Shown here: positions 18,409 to 28,019 of the stretch, in pieces
Layout: every line of letters begins with the position of its first letter
Numbering within the stretch: the first letter of the stretch is position 1
From: Dermabacter indicis
GTDB taxonomy: Bacteria > Actinomycetota > Actinomycetes > Actinomycetales > Dermabacteraceae
Length of the DNA stretch: 64,000 bases
Direction of reading: 5' to 3'
Assembly (NCBI GenBank): GCA_001403775.1
Contig: CYUG01000011.1
Coordinates: 271,051 to 335,050 of the forward strand
Made by a program: the position numbers and the translations under genes
The notes under the pieces: model-generated
The model's database searches: none
The model's input: the letters and a program-made list of their open reading frames with translations, nothing else
Told to the model about the DNA's origin: nothing

Positions 18409-18739
18409 TCGTTGTGGGGGTTACCCCTGCCCTTCACCTGTCCGCGTCACGCGAGCCCGTGGGCGGTGAATTCCGACGGTTGCCAGCGCTCATTCGCGCC
18501 TCCAACCCCCAGGGCCCCTCCCCTTCTAGCCCCCTCGCGCAAAAATTCACCGCAATGTAACATTTTGGTAACGACATTGTCGCTCCCCGCCTTCGTTCGA
18601 AACGGGGTAAGTAGTAGTATCCGTAGCGGCCCAGGCCAGACCCCGATCCGAAAACACTGCCCACCACCCTCTTTCCCTCAGTGGCGAACAGCGATGGCAA
18701 CGGTGGCCGAGACACTCGAGCACAGAAAAGAGACTCTCC
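18409..18739 (+). promoter_or_regulatory. Intergenic region with promoter and possible OmpR-family operator before the CAP lipoprotein
   Basis: This 331-bp gap holds no convincing gene. It contains a short GGGGTTACCCC hairpin just after map, one copy of CCGACGGTTGC (18473-18483), a direct repeat GTAAC-N6-GTAAC (18557-18572) and a possible promoter TTCGTT (18592-18597), 17-bp spacer, TAGTAT (18615-18620). The direct repeat sits 19 bp upstream of the -35 box, a usual activator position. The 5' leader would then be about 110 bp. Confidence 0.45.
18557..18572 (+). promoter_or_regulatory. GTAAC-N6-GTAAC direct repeat, MtrA/GlnR-like box
   Basis: Two identical GTAAC pentamers with a six-base spacer give an 11-bp (one helical turn) periodicity. 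Streptomyces MtrA sites are described as GTNAC-N6-GTNAC direct repeats, and GlnR boxes are similar. MtrA controls cell-envelope genes in Actinobacteria, which suits the downstream CAP-domain lipoprotein. The regulator assignment is inference. Confidence 0.45.
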
Positions 18740-20962
18740 ATGACCCTCACCCGTAAGAAGCTTGGGCCGGTCCTCGGCCTTGGACTCTCCTTGTCGCTCC
18801 TCGCTGCGTGCTCCGGCGGCAGTGCGTCCAACGACGCCGCGCAGTCGCCATCCTCAAGTGTGACGGCCAGTGCGGATTCGTCTTCGAGCTCGGATGACAA
18901 TGAGGACAGGCTTCCGGGTTCCGTAGATTCGTCCCCCGCGTCCTCGGAAGAGGAAGACCATTCTGGGGAGTCCCTCGCGCAGCAGTGGGCCCGGAAGAAG
19001 AACCGCGCTTCCGCCGAGGACTCGCGCGCTGACTACGGCCAAAGCAGCGATTCGAACGGCGGCGGTGCGAGCCGCGAAGATGGCGACTCCGAGCTGAGCG
19101 CCGGTCGCGCAGAGAGCGACTCCAACAAGTCGCGCCCCGCGTTCGAAATCACGCCCGAAACCGCCCTCGCGCACGGCGAGTCCGAGGCCCCGCTCCCGCA
19201 GGCCCAGAACCCCGCAAACGGCCCCGCCCCATTGCCGGGCAACATCGTCGCACAGCCGGCCGAGCCGAAGCCGGCTGAACCGAAGCCTGCACAGCCGAAG
19301 CCCGCTCCCGGCAAGTCCGGCGGCAACACTGGAAAGCCCACGACCGGTAAACCAGGCACAAAGCCGGGCAATCCGGGCAACCCCGCTCCGAAGCCCGATA
19401 ACCCGAAGCCGGAACAGCCCGGCAACTCGCACAACTCCGGCACCGTCACGATTGCGGCCTTTGATAAAGAGGGCTACAACTCCGCACTCGCAAGCTGGAA
19501 GCGCGACCGAGATGACGCTCGCCGAGAGGTTGAGCGTTCGAACCGAGCCCTCGTCGATGCGCGCCGCACTGTCAAGGCAGCACGTGACAAGGCTGATGCC
19601 TCGCAGCGCAGGTACGAAAAAGAAAAGGCGAAGTACGACGAACTCGTCGCTGCCATGCCCGGTACGGGCGATCTCGCCCAGAAGCGCGACCTCGCGGCGA
19701 AGCTGAAGGTCGAAGCGGAGAAGGCCGCCTCCGACGTTGAGACCGCTGAGAAGAAGGTCACCGACGCCGAGAAGAAGAAGCAGGATGCCGATCGCAAGCT
19801 CGAGCAGGCCACCAAGCAGCTCGAGGTGCTTTCCAACAAGCGTGACAACATTGCGATTCAAAGCAACCTCGAGTTCGCAAAGCTGAATTCGGAAGACCAG
19901 CTTCGTGCCCTCTCCGACGCCCTCGCGGAACGTGTGAACGACTACCGCGTGAAGAACGGTCTGAACGAACTCGTGTATGCACCGGTGTTCAACAACAAGG
20001 CCGCGGGCTGGTCCACGACTATGGCCACGAGCAAGGACTTCACGCACTCGAATAGGGACGAAGAAGGCTACAGCAGCGAGAACATCGTCGCCGCGACCTG
20101 CAGCACGGAGATGGAGACCGTCGACGAGTGCGCCGATGCATTGTTCGAGCAGTGGCAAAAGTCGGATGACCAGAACAAGAACATGCTTGACGAGACCTTC
20201 TCGCACGCTGGTATGGGCCTTGCAAAGGGCGACGACGGCCAGGTCTATGGCACGAACATGTTCTTCATCAAGGACGATGCTCACGAGGCTAACTCCACCA
20301 CCGTCGTCCCGAAGTCGAAGGGCATGCCCGAAAATCTTGACGGCGAGTACGTGCCCGAGGGTGCAATCGCGGTCACGGGTGGCACGAAGCTCGCCCACAC
20401 GGTTGACGATCGCAACACCACCGAGTACGACAAGTGGGAAGGTGGCAAGGACGGCCTCGACTACACGAAGGGCGTGCGCCGCGGTGTTGATGAGCGGATT
20501 TCTGAGCTTGAAGAAGCCCCGCGGGTCGATGAATTGAAGAACCTCGATTCGGAAATCAACGAGGCCCAGGCCAAGCTCGAGGAGGCGCAGGCCGAAGCCG
20601 ACCAGAGCAATCAGGGCCTCGAAGACGCCAAGAGGGCTAAGGGCGACGCAGACATTCGGAAGACCGAAAGCGAGGATGCCTCCTCTAAGGCGCAGGCTGA
20701 CCTCGCCAAGGCCGAAGCTGCCGCGCCTGAGGCCGATACTGCCCGCAAGCAGCAGCAGGCCAAGGTCGACAATCAAAGTAAGATCGTAGGCGAGGCCGAA
20801 TCAGCGGCAAACCGCGACAAGAAGGCCGCAAGGGACGCCAAGAATGAGCTGAAGAGAGCGCAGGCGAAAGCTGACCACGCGAAAGCAGAGCAGCAGCGCG
20901 TTGAGGGTGAAGAGCCGACGAAGAAGGATTACACCACGATGCTCGAAATCCCTGCCGAGTGA
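18740..20962 (+). CDS. CAP-domain lipoprotein with two long coiled coils
   Basis: Surface lipoprotein of 740 residues. A signal peptide ends in the lipobox LAAC, with Cys about residue 24. Then come an acidic Ser/Asp/Glu-rich linker (about 25-140), a Pro/Lys-rich wall-spanning stretch with PAEPKP/PAQPKP and GKPGTKPGNPGNP repeats (about 165-235), a coiled coil (about 241-375), a CAP/SCP domain (about 390-515) and a second coiled coil (about 583-732). The CAP domain has FTHS, SENIV, LFEQWQKS, FSHAGMGLA and YGTNMFF, the usual His and Glu pattern. YkwD-like bacterial CAP proteins are poorly understood. The architecture suggests a protein anchored in the membrane and reaching through the wall. Confidence 0.85.
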   Translation: MTLTRKKLGPVLGLGLSLSLLAACSGGSASNDAAQSPSSSVTASADSSSSSDDNEDRLPGSVDSSPASSEEEDHSGESLAQQWARKKNRASAEDSRADYGQSSDSNGGGASREDGDSELSAGRAESDSNKSRPAFEITPETALAHGESEAPLPQAQNPANGPAPLPGNIVAQPAEPKPAEPKPAQPKPAPGKSGGNTGKPTTGKPGTKPGNPGNPAPKPDNPKPEQPGNSHNSGTVTIAAFDKEGYNSALASWKRDRDDARREVERSNRALVDARRTVKAARDKADASQRRYEKEKAKYDELVAAMPGTGDLAQKRDLAAKLKVEAEKAASDVETAEKKVTDAEKKKQDADRKLEQATKQLEVLSNKRDNIAIQSNLEFAKLNSEDQLRALSDALAERVNDYRVKNGLNELVYAPVFNNKAAGWSTTMATSKDFTHSNRDEEGYSSENIVAATCSTEMETVDECADALFEQWQKSDDQNKNMLDETFSHAGMGLAKGDDGQVYGTNMFFIKDDAHEANSTTVVPKSKGMPENLDGEYVPEGAIAVTGGTKLAHTVDDRNTTEYDKWEGGKDGLDYTKGVRRGVDERISELEEAPRVDELKNLDSEINEAQAKLEEAQAEADQSNQGLEDAKRAKGDADIRKTESEDASSKAQADLAKAEAAAPEADTARKQQQAKVDNQSKIVGEAESAANRDKKAARDAKNELKRAQAKADHAKAEQQRVEGEEPTKKDYTTMLEIPAE

Positions 20963-20987
20963 TCCGCGCTCTCCAGAAACCCTGAGC

Positions 20988-21022
20988 AGGGGCTGCCTCA
21001 TCTCGAGGCAGCCCCTCCTTCG
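20988..21022 (+). terminator. Intrinsic terminator of the CAP lipoprotein gene
   Basis: A perfect 12-bp stem (arm AGGGGCTGCCTC at 20988-20999, partner 21005-21016) with loop ATCTC is followed by CCTTCGTT. The U-run is weak but the hairpin is strong and lies 26 bp after the stop codon. Confidence 0.7.
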
Positions 21023-21112
21023 TTGATTCAAGAAATGTTGCGGGAGGCTTGAGAACCACCAGGCGAGGCCAGAAAGCGGCACGACATTTCTCGTAAGCGA
21101 AGCGACGGCGAA

Positions 21113-21138
21113 GCCCGCGTACCAAGCTGTACGCGGGC
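21113..21138 (-). terminator. Possible terminator hairpin after acnA
   Basis: GCCCGCGTAC and GTACGCGGGC form a perfect 10-bp stem with a six-base loop, about 30 bp beyond the acnA stop. No U-run follows on the minus strand, so termination is not certain. Confidence 0.45.
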
Positions 21139-21170
21139 CGTGAGGAGGTGACGCAGCTGCTCTAGTCCCC

Positions 21171-23831
21171 CTACTGGGCGAGCGAGCGCAGCACGTATTG
21201 AAGGATGCCGCCGGCGCGGAAGTAGTCAGCTTCACCGGGGGTGTCGATACGCACGAGCGCCTCGAACTCGAGAGGCTGAGTGCCCTCGCAGGAAGCGCGA
21301 ACGGTGACGGTCTTCGGCGTTACGCCCTCGTTCAGGGCACTGACACCCGTGATCGAGAAGGTCTCTTCGCCGGTGAGGCCAAGGCTTGCCGCGCTCTCCC
21401 CTTCGGGGAACTGAAGGGGCAGCACCCCCATGCCGATGAGATTCGAGCGGTGGATGCGCTCGTAGCTTTCGGCGATGACGGCCTGGACACCGAGGAGTTT
21501 CGTCCCCTTTGCTGCCCAGTCTCGAGACGAACCGGTGCCGTACTCTTTACCTGCGAGAACAACGAGGGGAACCCCCGCAGCGGCGTAATCCTGGGCGGCG
21601 TCGTAAATGAACGTTTGCTCTCCGGTGAGGAAGTTCTTCGTGTATCCGCCCTCAACGCCGTCGAGGAGGAGGTTCTTAAGGCGGATGTTGGCGAACGTGC
21701 CGCGGATCATGACTTCGTGATTTCCTCGGCGCGAACCGTAAGAGTTGAAGTCCTTGCGGTCCACGCCATTCTCACGGAGGTAGCGGCCGGCCGGTGTGTC
21801 AGCCTTGATTGCGCCCGCGGGCGAGATGTGATCGGTCGTGGTGGAGTCACCGACCTTCACGAGCACTCGCGCGCCGTCAATATCGCGGATTTCGGGAAGC
21901 TCCATGCTCATGCCCTCGAAGTACGGGGGCTTGCGCACATAGGTCGAGTCTTCGCTCCACTCGAACGTGTCGCCGTCGGGAGTGTCGAGGCCACGCCAAC
22001 GCTCGTCACCCGCAAAAACGTCGGCGTAGTCTTTTTCGAACATTTCTTGCGTGATGTTCTGCGCGATCGTGCGCTCGACCTCGGTGGGACTCGGCCAGAT
22101 GTCTCGCAAAAAGACCTCGTTGCCGTCGGCATCGCGCCCAAGCGGGTCGGTGTCGAAGTCAAAGTTCATCGTTCCCGAAAGCGCATAGGCGATGACGAGC
22201 GGCGGGGACGCCAGGTAGTTCATCTTGACGTCGGGGTTGATGCGCCCCTCAAAGTTGCGATTGCCCGAGAGTACAGCCGTGACGGCGAGGTCGCCCTCGG
22301 CGATAGCCTCGGAAATTTCGGGCGCGAGAGGGCCAGAGTTGCCGATGCAGGTCGTGCAGCCGTAGCCAACGAGGTGGAAGCCGAGCTTTTCGAGGAACGG
22401 CCATAGACCGGCCTTCTCGTAGTAATCGGTCACGACTTTCGAGCCGGGCGCCATGGATGTTTTGACCCAGGGTTTCGCGGTGAGGCCGCGCTCGGCGGCG
22501 TTCTTCGCGAGGAGGCCCGCGGCCATCATGACTGACGGGTTCGACGTGTTCGTGCACGAGGTAATCGACGCGATCGAGACGATGCCGTGGTCGATCGTAA
22601 ACTCGGTGCCCTTCACGGGCGTGGGGTTCGACTCACTATTCGCATAGGTGGGCAGGGCTTTCGCGAAGCTTTCCTTGGCGTCGGTGAGCACAATGCGGTC
22701 CTGGGGGCGCTTGGGACCGGCAATCGAGGGTACGACGGTTGCCAGGTCAAGCTCGAGGTATTCGGAGTATTCCGCTTCGCGCTTCGGGTCATGCCAAAGT
22801 CCCTGACGTTTTGCGTAGGCTTCGACGAGGGCCACCTGATCGTCGTCTCGTCCCGTGAGGCGCAGATATTCGAGTGTGACCTCGTCGATCGGGAAGATCG
22901 CGGCAGTCGAACCGAATTCGGGGCTCATGTTGCCGATCGTGGCGCGGTTCGCGAGCGGGACCTGAGAAACGCCTTCGCCGTAGAACTCGACGAATTTGCC
23001 CACCACACCGTGCTTGCGGAGCATTTCGGTGATGGTGAGCACGACGTCGGTTGCGGTTGCCGCGGCCGGGATTTCACCCGTGAGCTTGAAGCCTACGACG
23101 CGCGGGATGAGCATTGAGACAGGCTGGCCAAGCATTGCTGCCTCGGCCTCGATGCCGCCAACACCCCAGCCGAGAACGCCGAGCCCGTTGACCATGGTCG
23201 TGTGCGAGTCAGTGCCCACGCACGAATCGGGGTAGGCGCGCAGAACGCCATCGACTTCGCGAGTCATGACGGTGCGCGCGAGGTATTCGATGTTGACCTG
23301 GTGCACGATGCCCGTGCCCGGAGGAACCACTTTGAAGTCGTCGAAGGCGCCCTGTCCCCAGCGGAGGAATTGGTAGCGCTCACGATTACGTTCGAACTCG
23401 AGGTCCATGTTGAGTTGAAGGGCATCGACGCGGCCGGCAACATCGATCATGACGGAGTGGTCGATGACCATTTCCGCTGGCGCGAGCGGGTTGATTTTGG
23501 AGGGGTCGCCGCCGAGTTCGCTCATCGCTTCACGCATCGTCGCAAGATCCACGATGCAGGGCACGCCGGTGAAATCCTGCATGATGACGCGAGCGGGCGT
23601 GAACTGGATTTCGTCGCTCGGCTCAGCCTTAGCGTCCCAGTTCGCGAGAGCCTGCACGTGGGCGGCGGTGATGTTTTCGCCATCTTCCGTGCGCAACAGG
23701 TTTTCGAGGAGAACTTTGAGGCTGTAAGGGAGCCGACGGTACCCCTCAACAGCGTCGAGTGCGTAGATTTCGTATTCACGCGAGTTGACACTCAGGGAGG
23801 TCTTCGCGCCGAAGGAATTCACCGTGCTCAT
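21171..23831 (-). CDS. acnA: Aconitate hydratase A
   Basis: Interconverts citrate and isocitrate in the TCA cycle with a [4Fe-4S] cluster; apo-aconitases of this type can bind mRNA. The 886 residues match AcnA. Cluster cysteines are in [16 protein letters not shown] and [15 protein letters not shown]. Substrate-binding blocks include [20 protein letters not shown] and [25 protein letters not shown] precedes ATG 23831. A one-mismatch relative of the CCGACGGTTGC motif lies inside it at about 22733. It depends on the suf system encoded 7 kb away for its cluster. Confidence 0.98.
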   Translation of the reverse strand: MSTVNSFGAKTSLSVNSREYEIYALDAVEGYRRLPYSLKVLLENLLRTEDGENITAAHVQALANWDAKAEPSDEIQFTPARVIMQDFTGVPCIVDLATMREAMSELGGDPSKINPLAPAEMVIDHSVMIDVAGRVDALQLNMDLEFERNRERYQFLRWGQGAFDDFKVVPPGTGIVHQVNIEYLARTVMTREVDGVLRAYPDSCVGTDSHTTMVNGLGVLGWGVGGIEAEAAMLGQPVSMLIPRVVGFKLTGEIPAAATATDVVLTITEMLRKHGVVGKFVEFYGEGVSQVPLANRATIGNMSPEFGSTAAIFPIDEVTLEYLRLTGRDDDQVALVEAYAKRQGLWHDPKREAEYSEYLELDLATVVPSIAGPKRPQDRIVLTDAKESFAKALPTYANSESNPTPVKGTEFTIDHGIVSIASITSCTNTSNPSVMMAAGLLAKNAAERGLTAKPWVKTSMAPGSKVVTDYYEKAGLWPFLEKLGFHLVGYGCTTCIGNSGPLAPEISEAIAEGDLAVTAVLSGNRNFEGRINPDVKMNYLASPPLVIAYALSGTMNFDFDTDPLGRDADGNEVFLRDIWPSPTEVERTIAQNITQEMFEKDYADVFAGDERWRGLDTPDGDTFEWSEDSTYVRKPPYFEGMSMELPEIRDIDGARVLVKVGDSTTTDHISPAGAIKADTPAGRYLRENGVDRKDFNSYGSRRGNHEVMIRGTFANIRLKNLLLDGVEGGYTKNFLTGEQTFIYDAAQDYAAAGVPLVVLAGKEYGTGSSRDWAAKGTKLLGVQAVIAESYERIHRSNLIGMGVLPLQFPEGESAASLGLTGEETFSITGVSALNEGVTPKTVTVRASCEGTQPLEFEALVRIDTPGEADYFRAGGILQYVLRSLAQ

Positions 23832-23870
23832 CGGGGCTCCAATCGGGATGTGGTTGATCGTTGTTAAAAA

Positions 23871-25196
23871 TTATCTCGCGGCTCTTTCGAGCTTCACAAC
23901 GCATTCCATGTGGTGGGTGTGGGGGTAGAGGTCGAAGACCTGGAAATCGGTGATGGCCCAGCCTGCGCTTTCGGCGACGCGCAGGTCGCGTGCGAGGGTC
24001 GAAGGTTCGCACGAGACGTACACCATGCGTTCGCGCGTGAGTTCAGCAAGACGCGCCATGGCCTTTTCGCCGACACCTGCGCGGGGCGGGTCCATGATGA
24101 CGCGGTCGGGTCCCTCGAATGCTTCCTCGAGAAAGTCGCGCACATCCGCGGTCACGGCTTTGGCCTGGGGGTATCGGGAAAGGTTATGCGCGGCATCAGC
24201 ACTCGCGCGCTCCGCGCCCTCGACGCTGACGAGTTCTCCTCCCGCCCCAATCGCACGGGCTGCGGGGACGGAGAAAAGACCCGCACCGCCGTAAAGGTCC
24301 CATATCCGTTCACCTTCGGTTGCGTCCAGGGCCTGTCCGACGGCGGCTGTCAGAAGGCGAGGCGCATCCACGTGCACTTGCCAGAAACCGCCCGCGGAAA
24401 GAGTGAAGACGTCATCGCCGACGATTTCTCGCACGGTGTCGTCACCGCGAAGTGTCACGGTGCTCGAACGCGTGGTGAGCACAACGCTCGCGTTGTCGCA
24501 GGCGGCGGGAAGGTTGAGATCCTCGAGGCTTAGTTCCTTTTCTGCGCGCACGATGATCGCCGGTGCACTCCCACTCGGAGCTGCGACATCGACCGCAACG
24601 ACACCGCTGGGGGCCTTCCATACGCCGATCCCGAGGCCCTGGATCGCGGGGTGAGCGAGGGGGTTAGAGCCTACGGCGTGAATCTCGTGGGAGCGCCACC
24701 CGTGCATGCCGACCTTGCCGTTGTCAACGGCAAAGCGCACGCGCGAGCGCCAGCCGAGGCCCGTGTGGTCGTCACGGGCGGGCTCGATCTGAATGTCCTC
24801 AATCGGGTAGCTCGAGATGCGCGCGCGTGTCATGAGCTCCTGAAGAACTTCGGTTTTGATGCGGCGCTGTGCCTCGATGCGAATGTGGGCGTAGTCGGCT
24901 CCGCCGATACCTTCGTAACCGGATTCGGGCCACGCACTCGGAACGCGATCAGGGCCGGCTTCGATCACGTCGATGGTTTCCGCTCGCCAAAATCGCGCGT
25001 TGGTTTTTGAGTCGGGAAGGACTTCGGCGACGACGGTTTCGCCCGGGCATGCGCCCCGCACAAACACGACGCGCCCTTCGTGACGCGCAACAAACGTGCC
25101 TCCGTGCGCCGGCTTATCGACGGTCACGGTGATGAGCCGGCCTTCCCCTGCAAGCTCCTGGACTTCTTCGGGTCGCTCGGATGCAGGTCGGGTCAT
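23871..25196 (-). CDS. Class I SAM-dependent RNA methyltransferase, TrmA/RlmD family with TRAM domain
   Basis: Probable RNA (uracil-5)-methyltransferase. A TRAM-like RNA-binding domain occupies the N-terminus (VTVDKPAHGGTFVARHEGRV, about 22-85). The catalytic half has the SAM fold start IWDLYGGAGLFSVP, MDPPRAGVGEKA and the nucleophile loop VYVSCEPSTLARDL. The 441-residue length fits the actinobacterial group represented by Rv2689c. Its ATG overlaps the stop of the upstream permease (ATGA). Whether the target is tRNA or 23S rRNA cannot be told from sequence alone. Confidence 0.9.
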   Translation of the reverse strand: MTRPASERPEEVQELAGEGRLITVTVDKPAHGGTFVARHEGRVVFVRGACPGETVVAEVLPDSKTNARFWRAETIDVIEAGPDRVPSAWPESGYEGIGGADYAHIRIEAQRRIKTEVLQELMTRARISSYPIEDIQIEPARDDHTGLGWRSRVRFAVDNGKVGMHGWRSHEIHAVGSNPLAHPAIQGLGIGVWKAPSGVVAVDVAAPSGSAPAIIVRAEKELSLEDLNLPAACDNASVVLTTRSSTVTLRGDDTVREIVGDDVFTLSAGGFWQVHVDAPRLLTAAVGQALDATEGERIWDLYGGAGLFSVPAARAIGAGGELVSVEGAERASADAAHNLSRYPQAKAVTADVRDFLEEAFEGPDRVIMDPPRAGVGEKAMARLAELTRERMVYVSCEPSTLARDLRVAESAGWAITDFQVFDLYPHTHHMECVVKLERAAR

Positions 25197-27202
25197 GGGG
25201 TTGGCTCCTTGGAAGCGGGACGTGGGTAGAGCTCGATCAGTGCTTCGTGCTCAGGATCATCAAGATCCCAGGGGACGCGGCAAATCGTGACGTGCTCGTA
25301 TTTTTCGAGTCGCGTCGTGACTCGCCTCAGCACGTGGTTGTGCATGATCGACTCCCACCAGTGTCCCACGAGAAATTCTGGAATGTAGACAACCACGGCG
25401 TCGCGAGGGTAGGTGCGTGTAAAAGATCGCACGTAGTCGTCTAACGGCGCGAGGAGGTCGCGATAGGGCGAATTGATCACGCGCAGCGGGATGGGGATCT
25501 TGCGCCTGAGCCACTCCGAGCTGAGAGTGTCGATTGCGGAATCGTTGGTTTTGACGGCGACGGCCTGGAGGCCCAGGTGTGGCGAGGCCATTGCTTTTTT
25601 GATTGCTCGGATCGCTGGTCGATTCAGCTGGGTCAGAAGGACGATTCCCCTCATGGGGTCTTTGCCATCGAGTGGTGCGGGGGCCGCGATGGGCCAGCGG
25701 CCAAGGTCCTCGTCGCGGTCAAGGGCGAGCCGTGAAAAGATTCGCTCGTAGTAGCGGCTGATGACCGTCATCGCTCCCCACATGAGGGCAACGGCAGTGA
25801 GCGTCACCCATGCGCCGAGAAGGAAATTCGCGGTGGCCACAGTGAGGAGCACTACGGCGAGGCACACGGCAGCGACGATGCTCACGACACGCTTGCGAGC
25901 AAAGCGCTGGCGTTCCTTGAGGCGTACCGCGACTCGGTGTTTCTTCGTGTAGTGGCGGAACATTCCGAATTGCCCGATCGTGAAGGTCGTGAAGACCCCC
26001 ACGACGTACATGTGGATGAGCAGGGTGATGTTTGCTCCTGTCGCAAGAACGACGATCCCGGCCAGCGCCGCGAGGAGCAAAATGCCGTTAGAGTACACGA
26101 GCCTGTCGCCCCTCGAGGCGAAGATGCGCGGGACATATCCGGTGCGCGCGAGCGCGGCTGTGAGCACGGGCAGCCCGGTGAAAGCGGTGTTCGCGGCGAT
26201 GCACAGCACGAGGGTTGCCATCGCGAGCATCGCGATCGACATGAACGATCCCGTCCCGAAGATCGCCTCGGCGATTTGTCCGAGCACCGGCGTCGCTTCG
26301 CTCACGCGTGCGCCTTCGGCTTCGCGTGGTGGAAGGCTCACGCCAGTGGCGCGCGCGAGAAGCATCACTCCGAGGAAGAGGAGGGCCGTCATCGCACCTG
26401 AAATGAGGAGAGTGATCCGAGCGTTTCGGGCCTTCGGGGGTTGAAAAACGGGAACGGTATTCGTGATGGCCTTGATACCGGACACCATCGGAAGTCCGCT
26501 CGAGAATGCTCGCGCAAGGACGAGCGCTCCGCCCAGAGCGGTGAGGGCGCCGGGAGGCTCCTCCCCCAGGGCAGGTACGCTTCCCGCGTGCGGGGCGAGG
26601 CCCAGCGTCCCGCGCCAGGCTTCGATCCCGCCCCAAAAAAGAGTGGACGCGATGAGGATGATGAAGGCGTACACGGGAAGGCTCACGAAACGCGCCGATT
26701 CCCGCGCGCCCCTCAGGTTCACGAGGGCGAGGAGCGCGATGATCGCGATCGCGATCCCCGTTTGGAAGGGGGCGAGCGCGCTTATCGCACCGCCAATGTA
26801 GGCACCTGCCTGCGAGGTTGCCACGGCGACCGTGAGCACGTAGTCGGTCACGAGAGCGGCGCCTGCAAGCCGCCCCGCATTCGGGCCAAGGTTCTTGCGC
26901 GCGACGACGAAGTCGCTTCCCCCGCCCGGGTATTCCTCAATGACATTGAGGTGGGCGGTCACCACGATCGCCATGACGATGATGACGGCGAGCCCCACCC
27001 ACGGGCTAAACGCGAGCAGTCCGATGCCGGAAAGACCGAGGGTAAGGATGATTTCGTCGGGAGCGTAGGCGAGTGCGCTCACCGTATCGGCCGCAAAGGA
27101 CGGAATAGCGAAGCGCTTAGGGAGACGCTGACGCGCGAGGCGATCGGAGCTGAAGGGACGCCCGATCACGATGCGTTTGACGGAAGCGAGGGGGCCGGAC
27201 AC
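25193..27202 (-). CDS. APC superfamily permease, possible potassium importer (KimA-like)
   Basis: Membrane protein of 669 residues: about twelve hydrophobic helices up to residue 490, then a 175-residue cytoplasmic domain. Typical APC features are FAADTVSALAYAPDEIILTL in TM1 and IEEYPGGGSDFVVARKNLG. It matches the Rv2690c type in size and position. B. subtilis KimA, a potassium importer with a long cytoplasmic C-terminus, has this layout, and the neighbouring divergent genes encode TrkA-type RCK proteins, so K+ transport is a reasonable inference; amino-acid transport is the alternative. GTG 27202 has TAGATT six bases upstream. Confidence 0.82.
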   Translation of the reverse strand: MSGPLASVKRIVIGRPFSSDRLARQRLPKRFAIPSFAADTVSALAYAPDEIILTLGLSGIGLLAFSPWVGLAVIIVMAIVVTAHLNVIEEYPGGGSDFVVARKNLGPNAGRLAGAALVTDYVLTVAVATSQAGAYIGGAISALAPFQTGIAIAIIALLALVNLRGARESARFVSLPVYAFIILIASTLFWGGIEAWRGTLGLAPHAGSVPALGEEPPGALTALGGALVLARAFSSGLPMVSGIKAITNTVPVFQPPKARNARITLLISGAMTALLFLGVMLLARATGVSLPPREAEGARVSEATPVLGQIAEAIFGTGSFMSIAMLAMATLVLCIAANTAFTGLPVLTAALARTGYVPRIFASRGDRLVYSNGILLLAALAGIVVLATGANITLLIHMYVVGVFTTFTIGQFGMFRHYTKKHRVAVRLKERQRFARKRVVSIVAAVCLAVVLLTVATANFLLGAWVTLTAVALMWGAMTVISRYYERIFSRLALDRDEDLGRWPIAAPAPLDGKDPMRGIVLLTQLNRPAIRAIKKAMASPHLGLQAVAVKTNDSAIDTLSSEWLRRKIPIPLRVINSPYRDLLAPLDDYVRSFTRTYPRDAVVVYIPEFLVGHWWESIMHNHVLRRVTTRLEKYEHVTICRVPWDLDDPEHEALIELYPRPASKEPTP

Positions 27203-27208
27203 ACGAAC

Positions 27209-27214
27209 AATCTA
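27209..27214 (-). promoter_or_regulatory. -10 box of the APC permease gene, leaderless arrangement
   Basis: On the minus strand TAGATT is followed by six bases and the GTG start. No Shine-Dalgarno sequence lies between them. Confidence 0.5.
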
Positions 27215-27350
27215 CTCCGCACCAGGGCGTGACGCACATCTTTGCTCGTTCCCTCGCACTGCGCATGTCCCATCAGGCGTTAGGCTGGATCCATCGTCCC
27301 GGCCTCCCCCGGAACGCCTCACGACAACCTCATCAGGGCGAGGATCAGCA

Positions 27351-28019
27351 ATGCACATCGTCATCATGGGCTGCGGCCGCGTCGGCGCAACGCTCGCTAC
27401 GAAGCTCCAGGCAAACGGGCATTCGGTCGCGATCATCGACCGCGAAGAGAAGGCTTTCCGCATGCTCCCCGGCGATTTCGAGGGGACGACGGTCCACGGA
27501 ATCGGCTTCGATCGCCGCTCGCTCGAGCGTGCTCGTTGCGAGGAAGCCGTCGCGTTTGCTGCCGTCGCCGGCGGCGATAACTCCAACATCATCGCCGCTC
27601 GCGCAGCAAAGCAGCTTTACGGCATCCGCAATGTCGTCGCGCGTATCTACGACCCGAAACGCGCTGAGGTCTACGAGCGCCTCGGTATCGCCACCGTGCC
27701 GACGGCGCGCTGGACCACCAATCAAATGCTGACCCGCCTCATTCCGGGTCAGTCGGCCCGCGAGTTCCAGGATATTTCCGGCAACGTGTCGATCATCGCG
27801 TGCGATTTCCACTCGAGTTGGGTGGGCACAACCCTCGCGGAGCTCGAGAAACTGACGACCTCTCGCGTCGCGTTCGTGACCCGTTACGGCGAGGGGTCTC
27901 TGCCCGCGCGCGACTACCGAATCCAGGAAGAAGATATCGTCCACCTCGCGCTCGAAACGAAACGCGAGGCCGAGGTCTCTGCGCTGCTCACCCACCAGTT
28001 CGAGGAGGACGCCGAATGA
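27351..28019 (+). CDS. TrkA-type RCK protein, first copy (CeoB-like)
   Basis: Cytosolic regulator of potassium channels or transporters. The 222-residue product has a Rossmann-fold RCK_N domain (MHIVIMGCGRVGATLATKLQ, acidic end of beta-2 at IIDREEKAF) and an RCK_C domain (about 140-215). The ATG at 27351 follows GAGGATCAGCA; upstream frame is unsupported. It overlaps the second RCK gene by ATGA. The pair matches ceoB/ceoC (Rv2691-Rv2692), shown or proposed in mycobacteria to form a K+ uptake regulator. No TrkH or KtrB membrane subunit is in the window. Confidence 0.92.
   Translation: MHIVIMGCGRVGATLATKLQANGHSVAIIDREEKAFRMLPGDFEGTTVHGIGFDRRSLERARCEEAVAFAAVAGGDNSNIIAARAAKQLYGIRNVVARIYDPKRAEVYERLGIATVPTARWTTNQMLTRLIPGQSAREFQDISGNVSIIACDFHSSWVGTTLAELEKLTTSRVAFVTRYGEGSLPARDYRIQEEDIVHLALETKREAEVSALLTHQFEEDAE

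Noticed and set aside
18854-20776. A 640-codon open frame opposite the CAP lipoprotein gene
   Set aside because: The plus-strand gene has a signal peptide, lipobox and CAP domain; the opposite frame is a leucine-rich shadow.
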